From contig SBGP01000095.1 in the NCBI GenBank assembly GCA_006226595.1, forward strand, positions 186,001 to 250,000: DNA of 64,000 nt, given 5' to 3'. Each line of letters begins with the position of its first letter. Position 1 is the first letter of the stretch. The notes under the pieces are model-generated. The model was not told the DNA's origin. It made no database searches and was given only the letters and a program-made list of their open reading frames with translations. Source of the stretch: Deltaproteobacteria bacterium (GTDB taxonomy: Bacteria; Myxococcota_A; UBA796; GCA-2862545). Of the stretch, positions 26,570 to 33,643 are shown in pieces. The translations under genes were made by a program, and so were the position numbers.

Positions 26570-26699
26570 GCATCCTCCGCGGACCGATGTCCGAAGCCGG
26601 AGCTTACCAGCCCCGAGAGCCGCTCGGATCGCCGATGCACGGCGAAACCCGGGCTCCGGCGATGCTCTGTCGGGACCTCGGACAGTTCCCAGTAGGCGA

Positions 26700-26719
26700 G
26701 GACCGAACAGATCCGGTCC
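26700..26719. promoter_or_regulatory. Dyad GGACCG-N8-CGGTCC
   Basis: Perfect 6-bp arms in the 394-base region between divergent genes. It is the member of the dyad cluster closest to the minus-strand gene, 131 bases from its ATG. Confidence 0.35.
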
Positions 26720-26780
26720 TTGTCCAACTGTATGCGATGGTCCGCGCTCGCCGCGTCGCGAGGAGCGTACCGCACCCGAC

Positions 26781-26795
26781 AGTCGCGTCGCGACT
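26781..26795. promoter_or_regulatory. 15-bp palindrome AGTCGCG-T-CGCGACT
   Basis: Perfect 7-bp arms around a single T. Its centre is about 31 bases from the next palindrome, i.e. on the same face of the helix after three turns. It looks like a dimeric repressor or activator site. Confidence 0.45.
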
Positions 26796-26810
26796 TGCCC
26801 AAAGCACCGG

Positions 26811-26828
26811 CGAATCGGGCCCGATTCG
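26811..26828. promoter_or_regulatory. 18-bp perfect palindrome CGAATCGGG-CCCGATTCG
   Basis: An uninterrupted self-complementary 18-mer in the divergent region upstream of the YqiJ/flotillin pair. No coding frame explains it. Confidence 0.5.
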
Positions 26829-26870
26829 CTGCCGGAGCCGGCCCCCGGGAAATCGACCAGGAATCGTCAC

Positions 26871-26896
26871 CGGATGTCTTGTCGACCCGACATCCG
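26871..26896. promoter_or_regulatory. Dyad CGGATGTC-N10-GACATCCG
   Basis: Perfect 8-bp arms, about 70-95 bases upstream of the yqiJ-like ATG. It could be an operator or a leader hairpin. Confidence 0.4.
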
Positions 26897-26908
26897 TGGT
26901 CAACTTCA

Positions 26909-26927
26909 TGTCAACGCTCACATGACA
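26909..26927. promoter_or_regulatory. Dyad TGTCA-N9-TGACA
   Basis: Perfect 5-bp arms ending 37 bases before the ATG of the yqiJ-like gene, at a position where an operator would overlap the promoter. Confidence 0.35.
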
Positions 26928-26963
26928 GGGTGTCTTGAGCACGAAACAAACGAGAGGTGCGTG

Positions 26964-27647
26964 ATGGACGCCGCGATCGGGTGGCTTGCGGGCTGGTACA
27001 ACTGGCCCTTCCTGTTTCCACTCGCGGTGGGACTGTTGTTCATCCTCGCCGATCTCAGCCTGGGTGGGGTGAGCGACCTGGTCGGCCTCGACGCCGACGT
27101 GGACGTGGACGTGGATACCGACCTCGACGTGGATGCCGGAGGAGTCGACGGCGCCGCCCACCGCGTCGGAGCCCTCGTCCTCGGCCTCACCTGGCTCGGC
27201 CTGGGAAAGGTACCTCTTAGCGTGCTGTTCGAGGTGTTGTTCATCAGCTTTGGCCTTGCGGGTCTGTTGGTCAATGCCGTGGCTGCCGATGTGTTGGGCA
27301 GCTCGGCCTTGGCCTTCCCCGTGGCCCTCGCGGTGGCCGCCCTGGTCGCGCCGGCACTCACCCGCGTGGTGGGCGGAGCCCTCGCGAGCCTCGTACCCGC
27401 CGACGCCACCATCTCCCGCAAGCCTTCCGAGTTCCTCGGCGAGGTCGGCGTCACCCAGAGCCGCCTCACCGACCGGGTCGGACTGGTGCGGATTCCCGGT
27501 CGCGACGGTCAGCCCCAGGCCACCGTCAACGCCCAGCTGCGGCCCGACGGCCCCGGCGTACTTCCCCGAGGCACGGAGGTGCTGCTCATCGAACACGATG
27601 CGGATCGGAACGTGTACTTCGTCACCCCCAACATGTTGGAGAACTAG
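26964..27647 (+). CDS. YqiJ/OB-fold NfeD-like inner membrane protein (flotillin partner)
   Basis: This 227-residue protein has three hydrophobic blocks (about 10-32, 68-100 and 105-140) and a C-terminal OB-fold-like beta domain (about 160-227: FLGEVGVTQSRLTDRVGLVR). This matches the YqiJ/NfeD-type partners encoded next to flotillins, which help organise membrane microdomains. Unusual is an acidic insert between the first and second membrane blocks (about residues 43-58) alternating Asp with Val, Thr or Leu. The gene precedes the flotillin gene by two bases and sits downstream of several dyads, suggesting regulated expression of the pair. Confidence 0.8.
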   Translation: MDAAIGWLAGWYNWPFLFPLAVGLLFILADLSLGGVSDLVGLDADVDVDVDTDLDVDAGGVDGAAHRVGALVLGLTWLGLGKVPLSVLFEVLFISFGLAGLLVNAVAADVLGSSALAFPVALAVAALVAPALTRVVGGALASLVPADATISRKPSEFLGEVGVTQSRLTDRVGLVRIPGRDGQPQATVNAQLRPDGPGVLPRGTEVLLIEHDADRNVYFVTPNMLEN

Positions 27648-27649
27648 CC

Positions 27650-29764
27650 ATGGTAGGCGTCAACACCCTCATGATCATCGGCATCTGTGCCGCATCCTTC
27701 CTGGTGCTCGTCATGGGCATCATGGCCTCGGTCCGGGCCTTCTACAAGGTTCCGAAGGCGGACGAGGCCCTGGTGAAGACGGGCGGACGCGCGCCGGTGA
27801 TCAGCACCGGCGGGGGCATCTGGGTGATCCCGATGTTCCACGAGGTCACTCGGGTGAGCCTGCAGGCCATTCGCGTGCCCATCGTCCGGACCGGGGACAA
27901 CGCCGTGCCCTCGCGGGACATGATTCCCGCCGAGATCAAGGGCGAGATGTTCGTGCAGATCAGCCCCCAGGACGAGCAGGCGATCATGCTTGCCGTGCAG
28001 TCCCTCGGCACCACCGCCCCGGCCGAGATGGCCGAGAAGGTCCGCGAGAAGATCGACTCGCAGGTCACCGATGCCCTGCGCACCGCGGCCTTCCAGAAGA
28101 GCTTCCTCGAGCTGAACTCCCAGAAGAAGGAGTTCGCGGACGAGATCGTCAACCTGCTCCAGGAGGACCTCACCAAGCTCGGCCTCACCCTCACCGCCGT
28201 GAGCGTGACCCACGTGACCCAGGGCCCGTTCACCGAGGACATGGGCGACGTCATCGCCGCCCAGGGCCGCCGCAACGTGGCCGAGACCGTGGAGCGCAAC
28301 CGCCAGGAGACCAACCTGATCACCCGTCAGGCGGAGATCCAGATCCAGCAGCAGGACGTGGAGGCCCGTGAGAAGGCGCTCGAGCTCGAGCTGCGTCGCA
28401 AGCAGCGCGAGGCCGACCAGAACCGCCAGGTGCGGGAGTACGAGGCCGAGCAGGCGGCGCTGACCAAGAAGAAGGTGCTGTCCCAGCAGCAGGCCGAGGC
28501 CGAGGCCCAGGCCGAGCAGGAGCGTGCCATCGCCGAGTCCCGCGCTCGCGAGACCGAGCTCGCCCGCAAGGCCGACATCGCCATGTCCGAGCAGGTCGCG
28601 ATCCGACAGGCTCGCGCCGAGAGCGCCCAGAAGGCCGCCGAGGAGGAGGCGTCCATCGAGATGGCACGTGCCGAGGCCGCCCGTCTCGTCGCCGAGGAGG
28701 AGGCCGCGCGACTCCGCGAGGAGGCCGCCGTCGCCCGCCAGAAGGCCGTCGAAGAGGCGACCATCGCCAAGGACAAGGCCGTCGAGGAGGCATCCATCGC
28801 CAAGAACAAGGCGCTGGAAGAGGCCGTGATCGCCAAGGACAAGGCGGTGAAGGTCGCCGACGAGCAGCGTCAGCAGGCGGTGGAGACCGCGCAGGTCGCT
28901 CGTCAGACCGCCGTCGCCGAGAAGCGTGCCGAAGAGGCTGCCGCTCGCGCCGACCAGGCGCGTGCGACCGCTGCCCAGCGCGAGGCCGAGGAGTCCATCG
29001 TCACCGTCGCCGAGCGTGCGCGGGCCGACCGCCAGCGCCAGGTCGCCGAGATCAAGGCCGAGGAGGAGGCCGCGCGCGAGCGCATCGCCGCCGACCGCGA
29101 TGCCTACGTCGAGGCGAAGAAGGCCGAGGGTGAGCGCGATGCCGCGATGAAGCGCGCCGAAGCGGTGCGCGCCACCGCCGAGGGTGACGCCGAGGCCCGC
29201 AAGGCCGAGGCCGAGGGCCAGGCCGATGCCCTGCGCATCGCCGCCGACGCCTACGCCACCGAGGTGCTCGCCCGTGCCAACGCCGATGCCGAGGCTTCCG
29301 ACAAGCAGTCCGCCGCCCGCATGAAGCTGGCCGAGGCCCTGCTCGCGGAGGGTCGCGCCGCGGCCGAGGCCGAGCGACTCATGGTCGAGGCGAGGAACGA
29401 GGTGGCCACCGAGTTGCTCGTCCGGGACGTGTCGCTCGCGCTCATCAAGGAGGCGCCCGCCATCGTCCACGAGATCATGGCGCCGGTCGCGAACGTCGCA
29501 CACGACGTGAAGATCCTGCAGGTCAACGGCCTCGGCGAGGAGGGCGGCCAGGCGGGACTGCCGGGCACCATCCTCCAGACCGGCCTCGCGGCTGCCGGGG
29601 TCCTGCCCTTCCTCACCTCGGCGCTGTCGGCGGTGAAGGACAACCCGGACGTACAGGCGCTCGCCAGCGACCTCGGCCAGGCCGCGAGCGACGCGGTCGC
29701 CAAGGGAGCTTCGGCCCTGCGCACTGCCGAGGACGCCGCGGAGCTCGTCGACAAGGCGAGCTGA
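27650..29764 (+). CDS. Flotillin family protein (YqiK-like)
   Basis: This 704-residue protein has an N-terminal membrane segment (about 5-27), an SPFH/band 7 domain (about 30-200, with PSRDMIPAEIKGEMFVQIS), and then a very long Ala/Glu/Arg-rich coiled coil (about 210-570). The C-terminal region (about 575-704) contains HDVKILQVNGLGEEGGQ, the usual end of flotillins. Flotillins oligomerise on the inner membrane face and scaffold lipid microdomains. The length is at the long end for the family because of the extended coiled coil. It is co-transcribed with the YqiJ-like gene, with GGAG before the ATG, and ends with a strong hairpin. Confidence 0.9.
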   Translation: MVGVNTLMIIGICAASFLVLVMGIMASVRAFYKVPKADEALVKTGGRAPVISTGGGIWVIPMFHEVTRVSLQAIRVPIVRTGDNAVPSRDMIPAEIKGEMFVQISPQDEQAIMLAVQSLGTTAPAEMAEKVREKIDSQVTDALRTAAFQKSFLELNSQKKEFADEIVNLLQEDLTKLGLTLTAVSVTHVTQGPFTEDMGDVIAAQGRRNVAETVERNRQETNLITRQAEIQIQQQDVEAREKALELELRRKQREADQNRQVREYEAEQAALTKKKVLSQQQAEAEAQAEQERAIAESRARETELARKADIAMSEQVAIRQARAESAQKAAEEEASIEMARAEAARLVAEEEAARLREEAAVARQKAVEEATIAKDKAVEEASIAKNKALEEAVIAKDKAVKVADEQRQQAVETAQVARQTAVAEKRAEEAAARADQARATAAQREAEESIVTVAERARADRQRQVAEIKAEEEAARERIAADRDAYVEAKKAEGERDAAMKRAEAVRATAEGDAEARKAEAEGQADALRIAADAYATEVLARANADAEASDKQSAARMKLAEALLAEGRAAAEAERLMVEARNEVATELLVRDVSLALIKEAPAIVHEIMAPVANVAHDVKILQVNGLGEEGGQAGLPGTILQTGLAAAGVLPFLTSALSAVKDNPDVQALASDLGQAASDAVAKGASALRTAEDAAELVDKAS

Positions 29765-29778
29765 CCGCCGCTCGGCCA

Positions 29779-29805
29779 GGCCCGTCCGGTGCTCCCGGGC
29801 GGGCC
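29779..29805. terminator. Terminator hairpin after flotillin gene
   Basis: Arms GGCCCGTCCGG (29779-29789) and CCGGGCGGGCC (29795-29805) pair over 11 bases with one wobble and a 5-base loop. It lies between convergent genes and can serve both. Confidence 0.65.
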
Positions 29806-29813
29806 TTCGTGCG

Positions 29814-30248
29814 TCAGGGCGCGGCGATCTCCATGTCGGTGAGCACCACCTCGACGGTGATGTCGGCGGTGAACGCGACGCTCAGCTCGGCGGTGGCGCC
29901 GTCGAGGGCCTCGAGCTCGGCCGCCGTCTGCTCCTGGAGCGCGAAGCTCGTGTTCGTCGTCCACACGCCGCCGCTCTCGGACAGCGGCAGGCCACCGAGC
30001 GCGTCCTGGGACGAGCCGCCCTCGGGGGTGAGGCGGATCACCGCGGTCACGCCACCGCTCCCGTCGATGCCCTCGACCTCGAAGCCGAGCGGGAGGGCAT
30101 ACGAGCCCTCGCTGCCCGTGACCTGGAGCACGTCACCGCTGCAGTAGGGCTCGAACGGGCTCGCGTCGGGACCGACGCGCAGCTGGTCGCCGCAGTAGGG
30201 GGTGCCGCAACCGACGGCGATCAGGGGAAGGAGCATGAGCGCGCGCAT
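29814..30248 (-). CDS. Small lipoprotein, unknown
   Basis: This 144-residue protein starts with MRALMLLPLIAVGCG, a lipoprotein-type leader with Cys at residue 14. The mature part is beta-rich (LQVTGSEGSYALPLGFEVEG) and ends in a segment of alternating hydrophobic residues (VEVVLTDMEIAAP), compatible with a small immunoglobulin-like or jelly-roll fold. I do not recognise a family. The gene is convergent with flotillin and starts 35 bases downstream of the end of the acyltransferase-like gene on the same strand, so it may be read from that promoter. Confidence 0.7.
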   Translation of the reverse strand: MRALMLLPLIAVGCGTPYCGDQLRVGPDASPFEPYCSGDVLQVTGSEGSYALPLGFEVEGIDGSGGVTAVIRLTPEGGSSQDALGGLPLSESGGVWTTNTSFALQEQTAAELEALDGATAELSVAFTADITVEVVLTDMEIAAP

Positions 30249-30283
30249 CGAGCCTCCTCAGGCGGGCGCAGCCTAGCAGCCCG

Positions 30284-30925
30284 CTAGCCGAAGGTCTGCT
30301 CCGGCTCGGCGAAGGCCCGCTCCAGCGCATCGAAGAAGGCACCGGCGTGGATGCCGTCGATCAGCGCGTGGTGCCCTTCGATGCTCACCGGCATGCGCAC
30401 GCCCTCAGCGGTCGGCGTAGCGCGACCCAGCGCGATCTTCGGGATCGAGTCCTTCGGGTTGCCGAAGCGGGCGTGCTTGATGCCCGTGAACCGCACCCAC
30501 GGCACCACCGTGCAGTGCAGCAGGTCGTCGTCTCCGCTGTCCGGCTCGAGACCCTCCGCCTGCAGGCGCTCGGCGAGCTCGGCCTCGGCGGTCACCACGA
30601 AGGACGCGAAGTCCTCCCCGTCCGGAAAGTACACGTAGGTGAAGCAGTCATCGGGCTTGAGCGCCGTCGCTCCCACTCGCACCCGATCGTGCACCCACAC
30701 CTGCCCGTCGCGCAGGCGCATGCGAAACGCCTCGACCTCGTTCGCCGCGCGCAGCACCGCGAACCAACACGCCAGCGAGAACGACGCCCCCTGTTCCTTG
30801 CACCAGGCCTTCGTGCGCCCCACCTCGATCTCGGTGGTCAGGTTGAACCAAGGATCTTCGAACCCGAGAAAAAAGTCGTGAATCGCGCGTCGTGGCCAGG
30901 TCTCGAGGTCGATGAAACGCCCCAT
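30284..30925 (-). CDS. Chloramphenicol acetyltransferase-like (CAT type A fold) protein
   Basis: This 213-residue protein starts at an ATG behind GGAGGACACA; an ATG 24 bases upstream is in frame but has no comparable site. The catalytic motif HHALIDG (about residues 185-191, family pattern HHxxxDG) is intact, and the N-terminus (FIDLETWPRRAIHDFFL) matches the beginning of the trimeric CAT family. Family members transfer acetyl groups from acetyl-CoA to small hydroxylated molecules; many chromosomal members do not act on chloramphenicol. There is no adjacent mobile element, so I would not read this as an acquired resistance gene. Confidence 0.85.
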   Translation of the reverse strand: MGRFIDLETWPRRAIHDFFLGFEDPWFNLTTEIEVGRTKAWCKEQGASFSLACWFAVLRAANEVEAFRMRLRDGQVWVHDRVRVGATALKPDDCFTYVYFPDGEDFASFVVTAEAELAERLQAEGLEPDSGDDDLLHCTVVPWVRFTGIKHARFGNPKDSIPKIALGRATPTAEGVRMPVSIEGHHALIDGIHAGAFFDALERAFAEPEQTFG

Positions 30926-30975
30926 TGTGTCCTCCGAGCCGCGGCCCATGTGAAAGCGGGGTTAGCCTTGTATCC

Positions 30976-31686
30976 ATGACCAGTGTCATCGCCCTCATCC
31001 TCCTCGTCATCGCCGCGTGGTTCGTCGTCGTCGCCGGCGGCATCGCGTTCGAGAGCACGGGTATGGACCGTGAAATGGCGCGCTTCCAGGCGTTGTCCGC
31101 GTTCACGGGCACGGGCTTCACCACGCTCGCCGCCGAACAGATCGTCGAGCACCGCGTGCGCCGCCGCATCGCGATGACCCTGATCATCCTCGGCTGGGCC
31201 GGTGCTGCGTCGGTCGTCGCGACGATGATCCGCTCGCTGTACGTGGACTCCGCCCTCAAGGGCCTCGAGAACATCGCCCTCGGCGTCGCGCTCGCCGGCT
31301 TGTCGATCTTCGCGATCCGCCGGTACAGCGACGAGCTGGTCAGCGCGGTGCGGCGGGTGGTGATGAAGCGCGTCGGCGGCATCCTCGTGCCGCAGGAAGA
31401 CCTGCTCCGCGTCGATGGCGGCCTCGGCCTGTCGCGCATCGAAGTCCCCGAGTTCTCCCGCGTGATCGGGGTGCCGCTCAAGGACCTGCACCTGCGCCGA
31501 GATCAGCTGTCCATCGTGCTCATCGAGCGCAACCACCACTCGATCGTGCCCAACGCCGACTCGGTGCTCGAGCACAAGGACCACGTGGTGCTCTTTGGCC
31601 GTCTCGACAGCGTGCAGGCGGCCTTCGCTCCCCTGCCCCACGAGGTCCGCCCCGAGGCCGAGCCCGAGGCCCGGCAGCAGGCATGA
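30976..31686 (+). CDS. Membrane protein with TrkA-C (RCK_C) domain
   Basis: This 236-residue protein has three hydrophobic segments (about 4-24, 66-86 and 94-113), followed by a cytoplasmic region (about 145-225) with the TrkA-C pattern IEVPEFSRVIGVPLKDLHLR and DHVVLFGRLD. TrkA-C domains bind small ligands and gate ion channels or transporters; here no pore or full RCK-N domain is obvious, so it may be a ligand-sensing membrane protein. The segment SAFTGTGFTT between the first two helices recalls a filter-like loop of potassium transporters. Its stop overlaps the next start in ATGA. Confidence 0.75.
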   Translation: MTSVIALILLVIAAWFVVVAGGIAFESTGMDREMARFQALSAFTGTGFTTLAAEQIVEHRVRRRIAMTLIILGWAGAASVVATMIRSLYVDSALKGLENIALGVALAGLSIFAIRRYSDELVSAVRRVVMKRVGGILVPQEDLLRVDGGLGLSRIEVPEFSRVIGVPLKDLHLRRDQLSIVLIERNHHSIVPNADSVLEHKDHVVLFGRLDSVQAAFAPLPHEVRPEAEPEARQQA

Positions 31687-32546
31687 CGCGCCCGGCCCTG
31701 CTCCTGCTCATCCTCGCCGCCTGCGGAGAGCCCGAGCCCACGCCGATGGCCGACACCTGCAACGGCTGGGAAGCCCTGTGCGACCGCAGCTTTCTCGAGC
31801 TCGCCGTACCCGCGACCCACAACAGCCACGCCTCCTACGAGCGTGACTACCTCGAAGCCGCGGCGAACCACGTCTACGCCATCCCCACGCAGCTCGATGA
31901 CGGCATTCGCGCGCTGAACGTCGATATCTACGAGGTCGACGGCGAGATGGTCGCGTGTCACGGCTACTGCGACTTCGGGAGCCAGCCCCTCGACGAGGTG
32001 TACGCCGAGTTCACCGACTTCCTCGAAGCCCACCCTCGCGAGGTGCTGTGGCTGCAGCTCCAGGATGGCGCCCCGCTCGAGTCCACCATCCAGGCCTTCG
32101 TCGACGCGGGAATGGACCAGCAGGCCTGGCAGCTCGATGGCCGCTGGCCCACCCTCGGCGAGATGATCGCCGCAGACCGCCGCTTGCTGCTCGTCGGCCG
32201 CGGCGGCGGCGAGCTCGCGCCCTGGTATCACGCCTCCTCCGCGGTGAGCTTCGGCACCGACTACGGCTACCCGAGCTGGCAAGAGATGGACTGCGACGCG
32301 AACCCGGACCCGGACAAGCTGTTCTCGCTCGCCCACACCTTCCTCGATCCCATCGCGTGGGAGGCGCTGTCCGAAGAGGGCAACCCCCACCTGATGGAGC
32401 GCGTGCGCGACTGCGAGGCCCAGCACGGCAGGGTCCCGAACCTGCTCGGCGTGGACTGGTACCACCACGGCGACGTGGTCGGCGTCGCCGCCGAGCTCAA
32501 TGGCGTCGACATCGCCGAGCGTCAGACCCCCGAGCGCGCGGAGTGA
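31683..32546 (+). CDS. PI-PLC X-domain-like phosphodiesterase lipoprotein
   Basis: This 287-residue protein has a lipoprotein leader (lipobox LAAC, Cys14). The mature enzyme shows the features of the phosphatidylinositol-specific phospholipase C fold: VPATHNSHAS with the first catalytic His near residue 46, the DGIRALNVDIYEVDGEM strand, and ACHGYCDF with the second catalytic His near 93. The active-site Arg normally following the Asp of the second strand is not evident, so substrate and activity are uncertain. It is likely anchored to a membrane and facing outward. It is coupled to the TrkA-C gene before it and overlaps the next gene by GTGA. Confidence 0.8.
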   Translation: MTRPALLLLILAACGEPEPTPMADTCNGWEALCDRSFLELAVPATHNSHASYERDYLEAAANHVYAIPTQLDDGIRALNVDIYEVDGEMVACHGYCDFGSQPLDEVYAEFTDFLEAHPREVLWLQLQDGAPLESTIQAFVDAGMDQQAWQLDGRWPTLGEMIAADRRLLLVGRGGGELAPWYHASSAVSFGTDYGYPSWQEMDCDANPDPDKLFSLAHTFLDPIAWEALSEEGNPHLMERVRDCEAQHGRVPNLLGVDWYHHGDVVGVAAELNGVDIAERQTPERAE

Positions 32547-32911
32547 CGCGGGCACGGGTGGTGGCGGCGGTGGGGCTGCTCCTCGGACTCGGCATCTTCC
32601 GCTTCGCGAGTGGGCAGCTGCGCAATGCCGGCGGCGACGTGCTGGTCGTCATCGTGCTCGTCGCCCTGCTCGCGGCGGTTCCGCTGGGCTCACCGCGCAG
32701 CCGCGTAATCGGCGTGGGTCTGCTCTCCGTGGGCACCGAGGCCTTCCAGGGGCTGGGCTTCGTCAGCGCCGAGTCTCACTGGATCTGGCACCTCACCGTG
32801 GGGTCGACCTTCGATCCCGTGGACCTCGTCGCCTACGCCGCCGGACTCGCGGTGGCCGCAGGCTTCGAGCGGTGGTGGCACGTGCCGGGGGCTCGGAGCG
32901 CGCCCTCGTGA
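32543..32911 (+). CDS. DUF2809-like small membrane protein
   Basis: This 122-residue protein starts at GTG in a GTGA overlap with the phospholipase-like gene. It has three to four hydrophobic segments (about 7-22, 32-48, 54-66 and 92-106) and the DUF2809-like order: an early GDVL segment, a central TEAFQGLG (family: E-x-x-Q), and a late FDPVDLVAYAAGLAVA. The function of the family is unknown. Confidence 0.7.
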   Translation: MTRARVVAAVGLLLGLGIFRFASGQLRNAGGDVLVVIVLVALLAAVPLGSPRSRVIGVGLLSVGTEAFQGLGFVSAESHWIWHLTVGSTFDPVDLVAYAAGLAVAAGFERWWHVPGARSAPS

Positions 32912-32920
32912 GCCGTTCAC

Positions 32921-32943
32921 GGCCCTCGCCTCAGACCAGGGCC
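32921..32943. terminator. Hairpin at convergent gene ends
   Basis: Perfect 6-bp arms GGCCCT (32921-32926) and AGGGCC (32938-32943) lie across the 19-base gap and the last codons of the minus-strand gene. No T-run, so a weak candidate. Confidence 0.3.
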
Positions 32944-33479
32944 CCCAGCGCCACGAGGCCACTGGTGAGCACCGCCAGCCCGAGCAGCGCACCGACCGAG
33001 GCGACCGCGGTGCGCAGACTCGCCTGGCGCTGATCGAGGTCCCGCTGGACCGCCGCACCCCCGAGCAGCGCGCTGTACGCTCCCCACCCCGCCGTGAACA
33101 GCGAGAGCAGCAGGAACGCCACCATCGACTTCGCACCCATCCACCACCAGGTGGGGTTCCACACGGCCGAGAGCAGGACCACACCCAGACCGAGCCCCGG
33201 AAGCGGCACCGCGACGAGCAACAGGCGCTGGCCCAGCGTCGCCGGAGCCGAGGCTGCGGCGATCTCGGCGTCCGCGTAGCAGGCGGTGCAGATCTCGCCG
33301 TCCTCGGCGAGCAGCCGATCCTCCGCCCGAGCACCACACCGTGCACACGCCGCGATCTCGCCTTGCAGGGCCTCCCAGGAGGCGCGCCGACGTCCGTCCC
33401 GGAGACGCTCGCGTCGATCCTGCCGAGCCCGAGCCTCGCGCTGCACCCTCGCCGCCGCCCGCTCCCAGCCTACCGACAT
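32931..33479 (-). CDS. Membrane protein with N-terminal zinc ribbon
   Basis: This 182-residue protein starts at an ATG behind GGAGGTTCG; an upstream in-frame ATG lies beyond that site. A very basic N-terminal helix (about 7-32) is followed by a CxxC...CxxC zinc ribbon (CARCGA at about 45-50 and CTACY near 64-68). Two hydrophobic pairs then follow (about 82-100, 110-135 and 153-182). The layout is that of small membrane proteins with cytoplasmic zinc ribbons, of unknown function. Its ribosome site can be buried in a hairpin (33484-33498). Confidence 0.72.
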   Translation of the reverse strand: MSVGWERAAARVQREARARQDRRERLRDGRRRASWEALQGEIAACARCGARAEDRLLAEDGEICTACYADAEIAAASAPATLGQRLLLVAVPLPGLGLGVVLLSAVWNPTWWWMGAKSMVAFLLLSLFTAGWGAYSALLGGAAVQRDLDQRQASLRTAVASVGALLGLAVLTSGLVALGALV

Positions 33480-33483
33480 CGAA

Positions 33484-33498
33484 CCTCCAATATGGAGG
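33484..33498 (-). promoter_or_regulatory. Hairpin that can mask the ribosome binding site
   Basis: Read on the minus strand the leader is CCTCC-ATATT-GGAGG-TTCG-ATG. The five bases CCTCC pair exactly with the GGAGG ribosome site across a 5-base loop, so folding would hide the site. This resembles simple RNA thermometers or protein-opened leaders. Confidence 0.4.
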
Positions 33499-33643
33499 AA
33501 TCTAGGCACCCCGGGCGGGGGTCAAGACCGACCCGACAGGGAGCCGGGTGCTCGTTCGCCTGCGGGAGGCCGTCGACAAGGCCAGCGAATCACGGTTCCC
33601 TCTGCCCCCCACCGCGATTAGGCTCTCCGTCCGGAGGCTGCCT

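Noticed and set aside
30284-30925. Acquired chloramphenicol resistance gene
   Set aside because: The CAT-type fold is clear, but the gene has host-like composition, no mobile element beside it, and many chromosomal homologues do not act on chloramphenicol.
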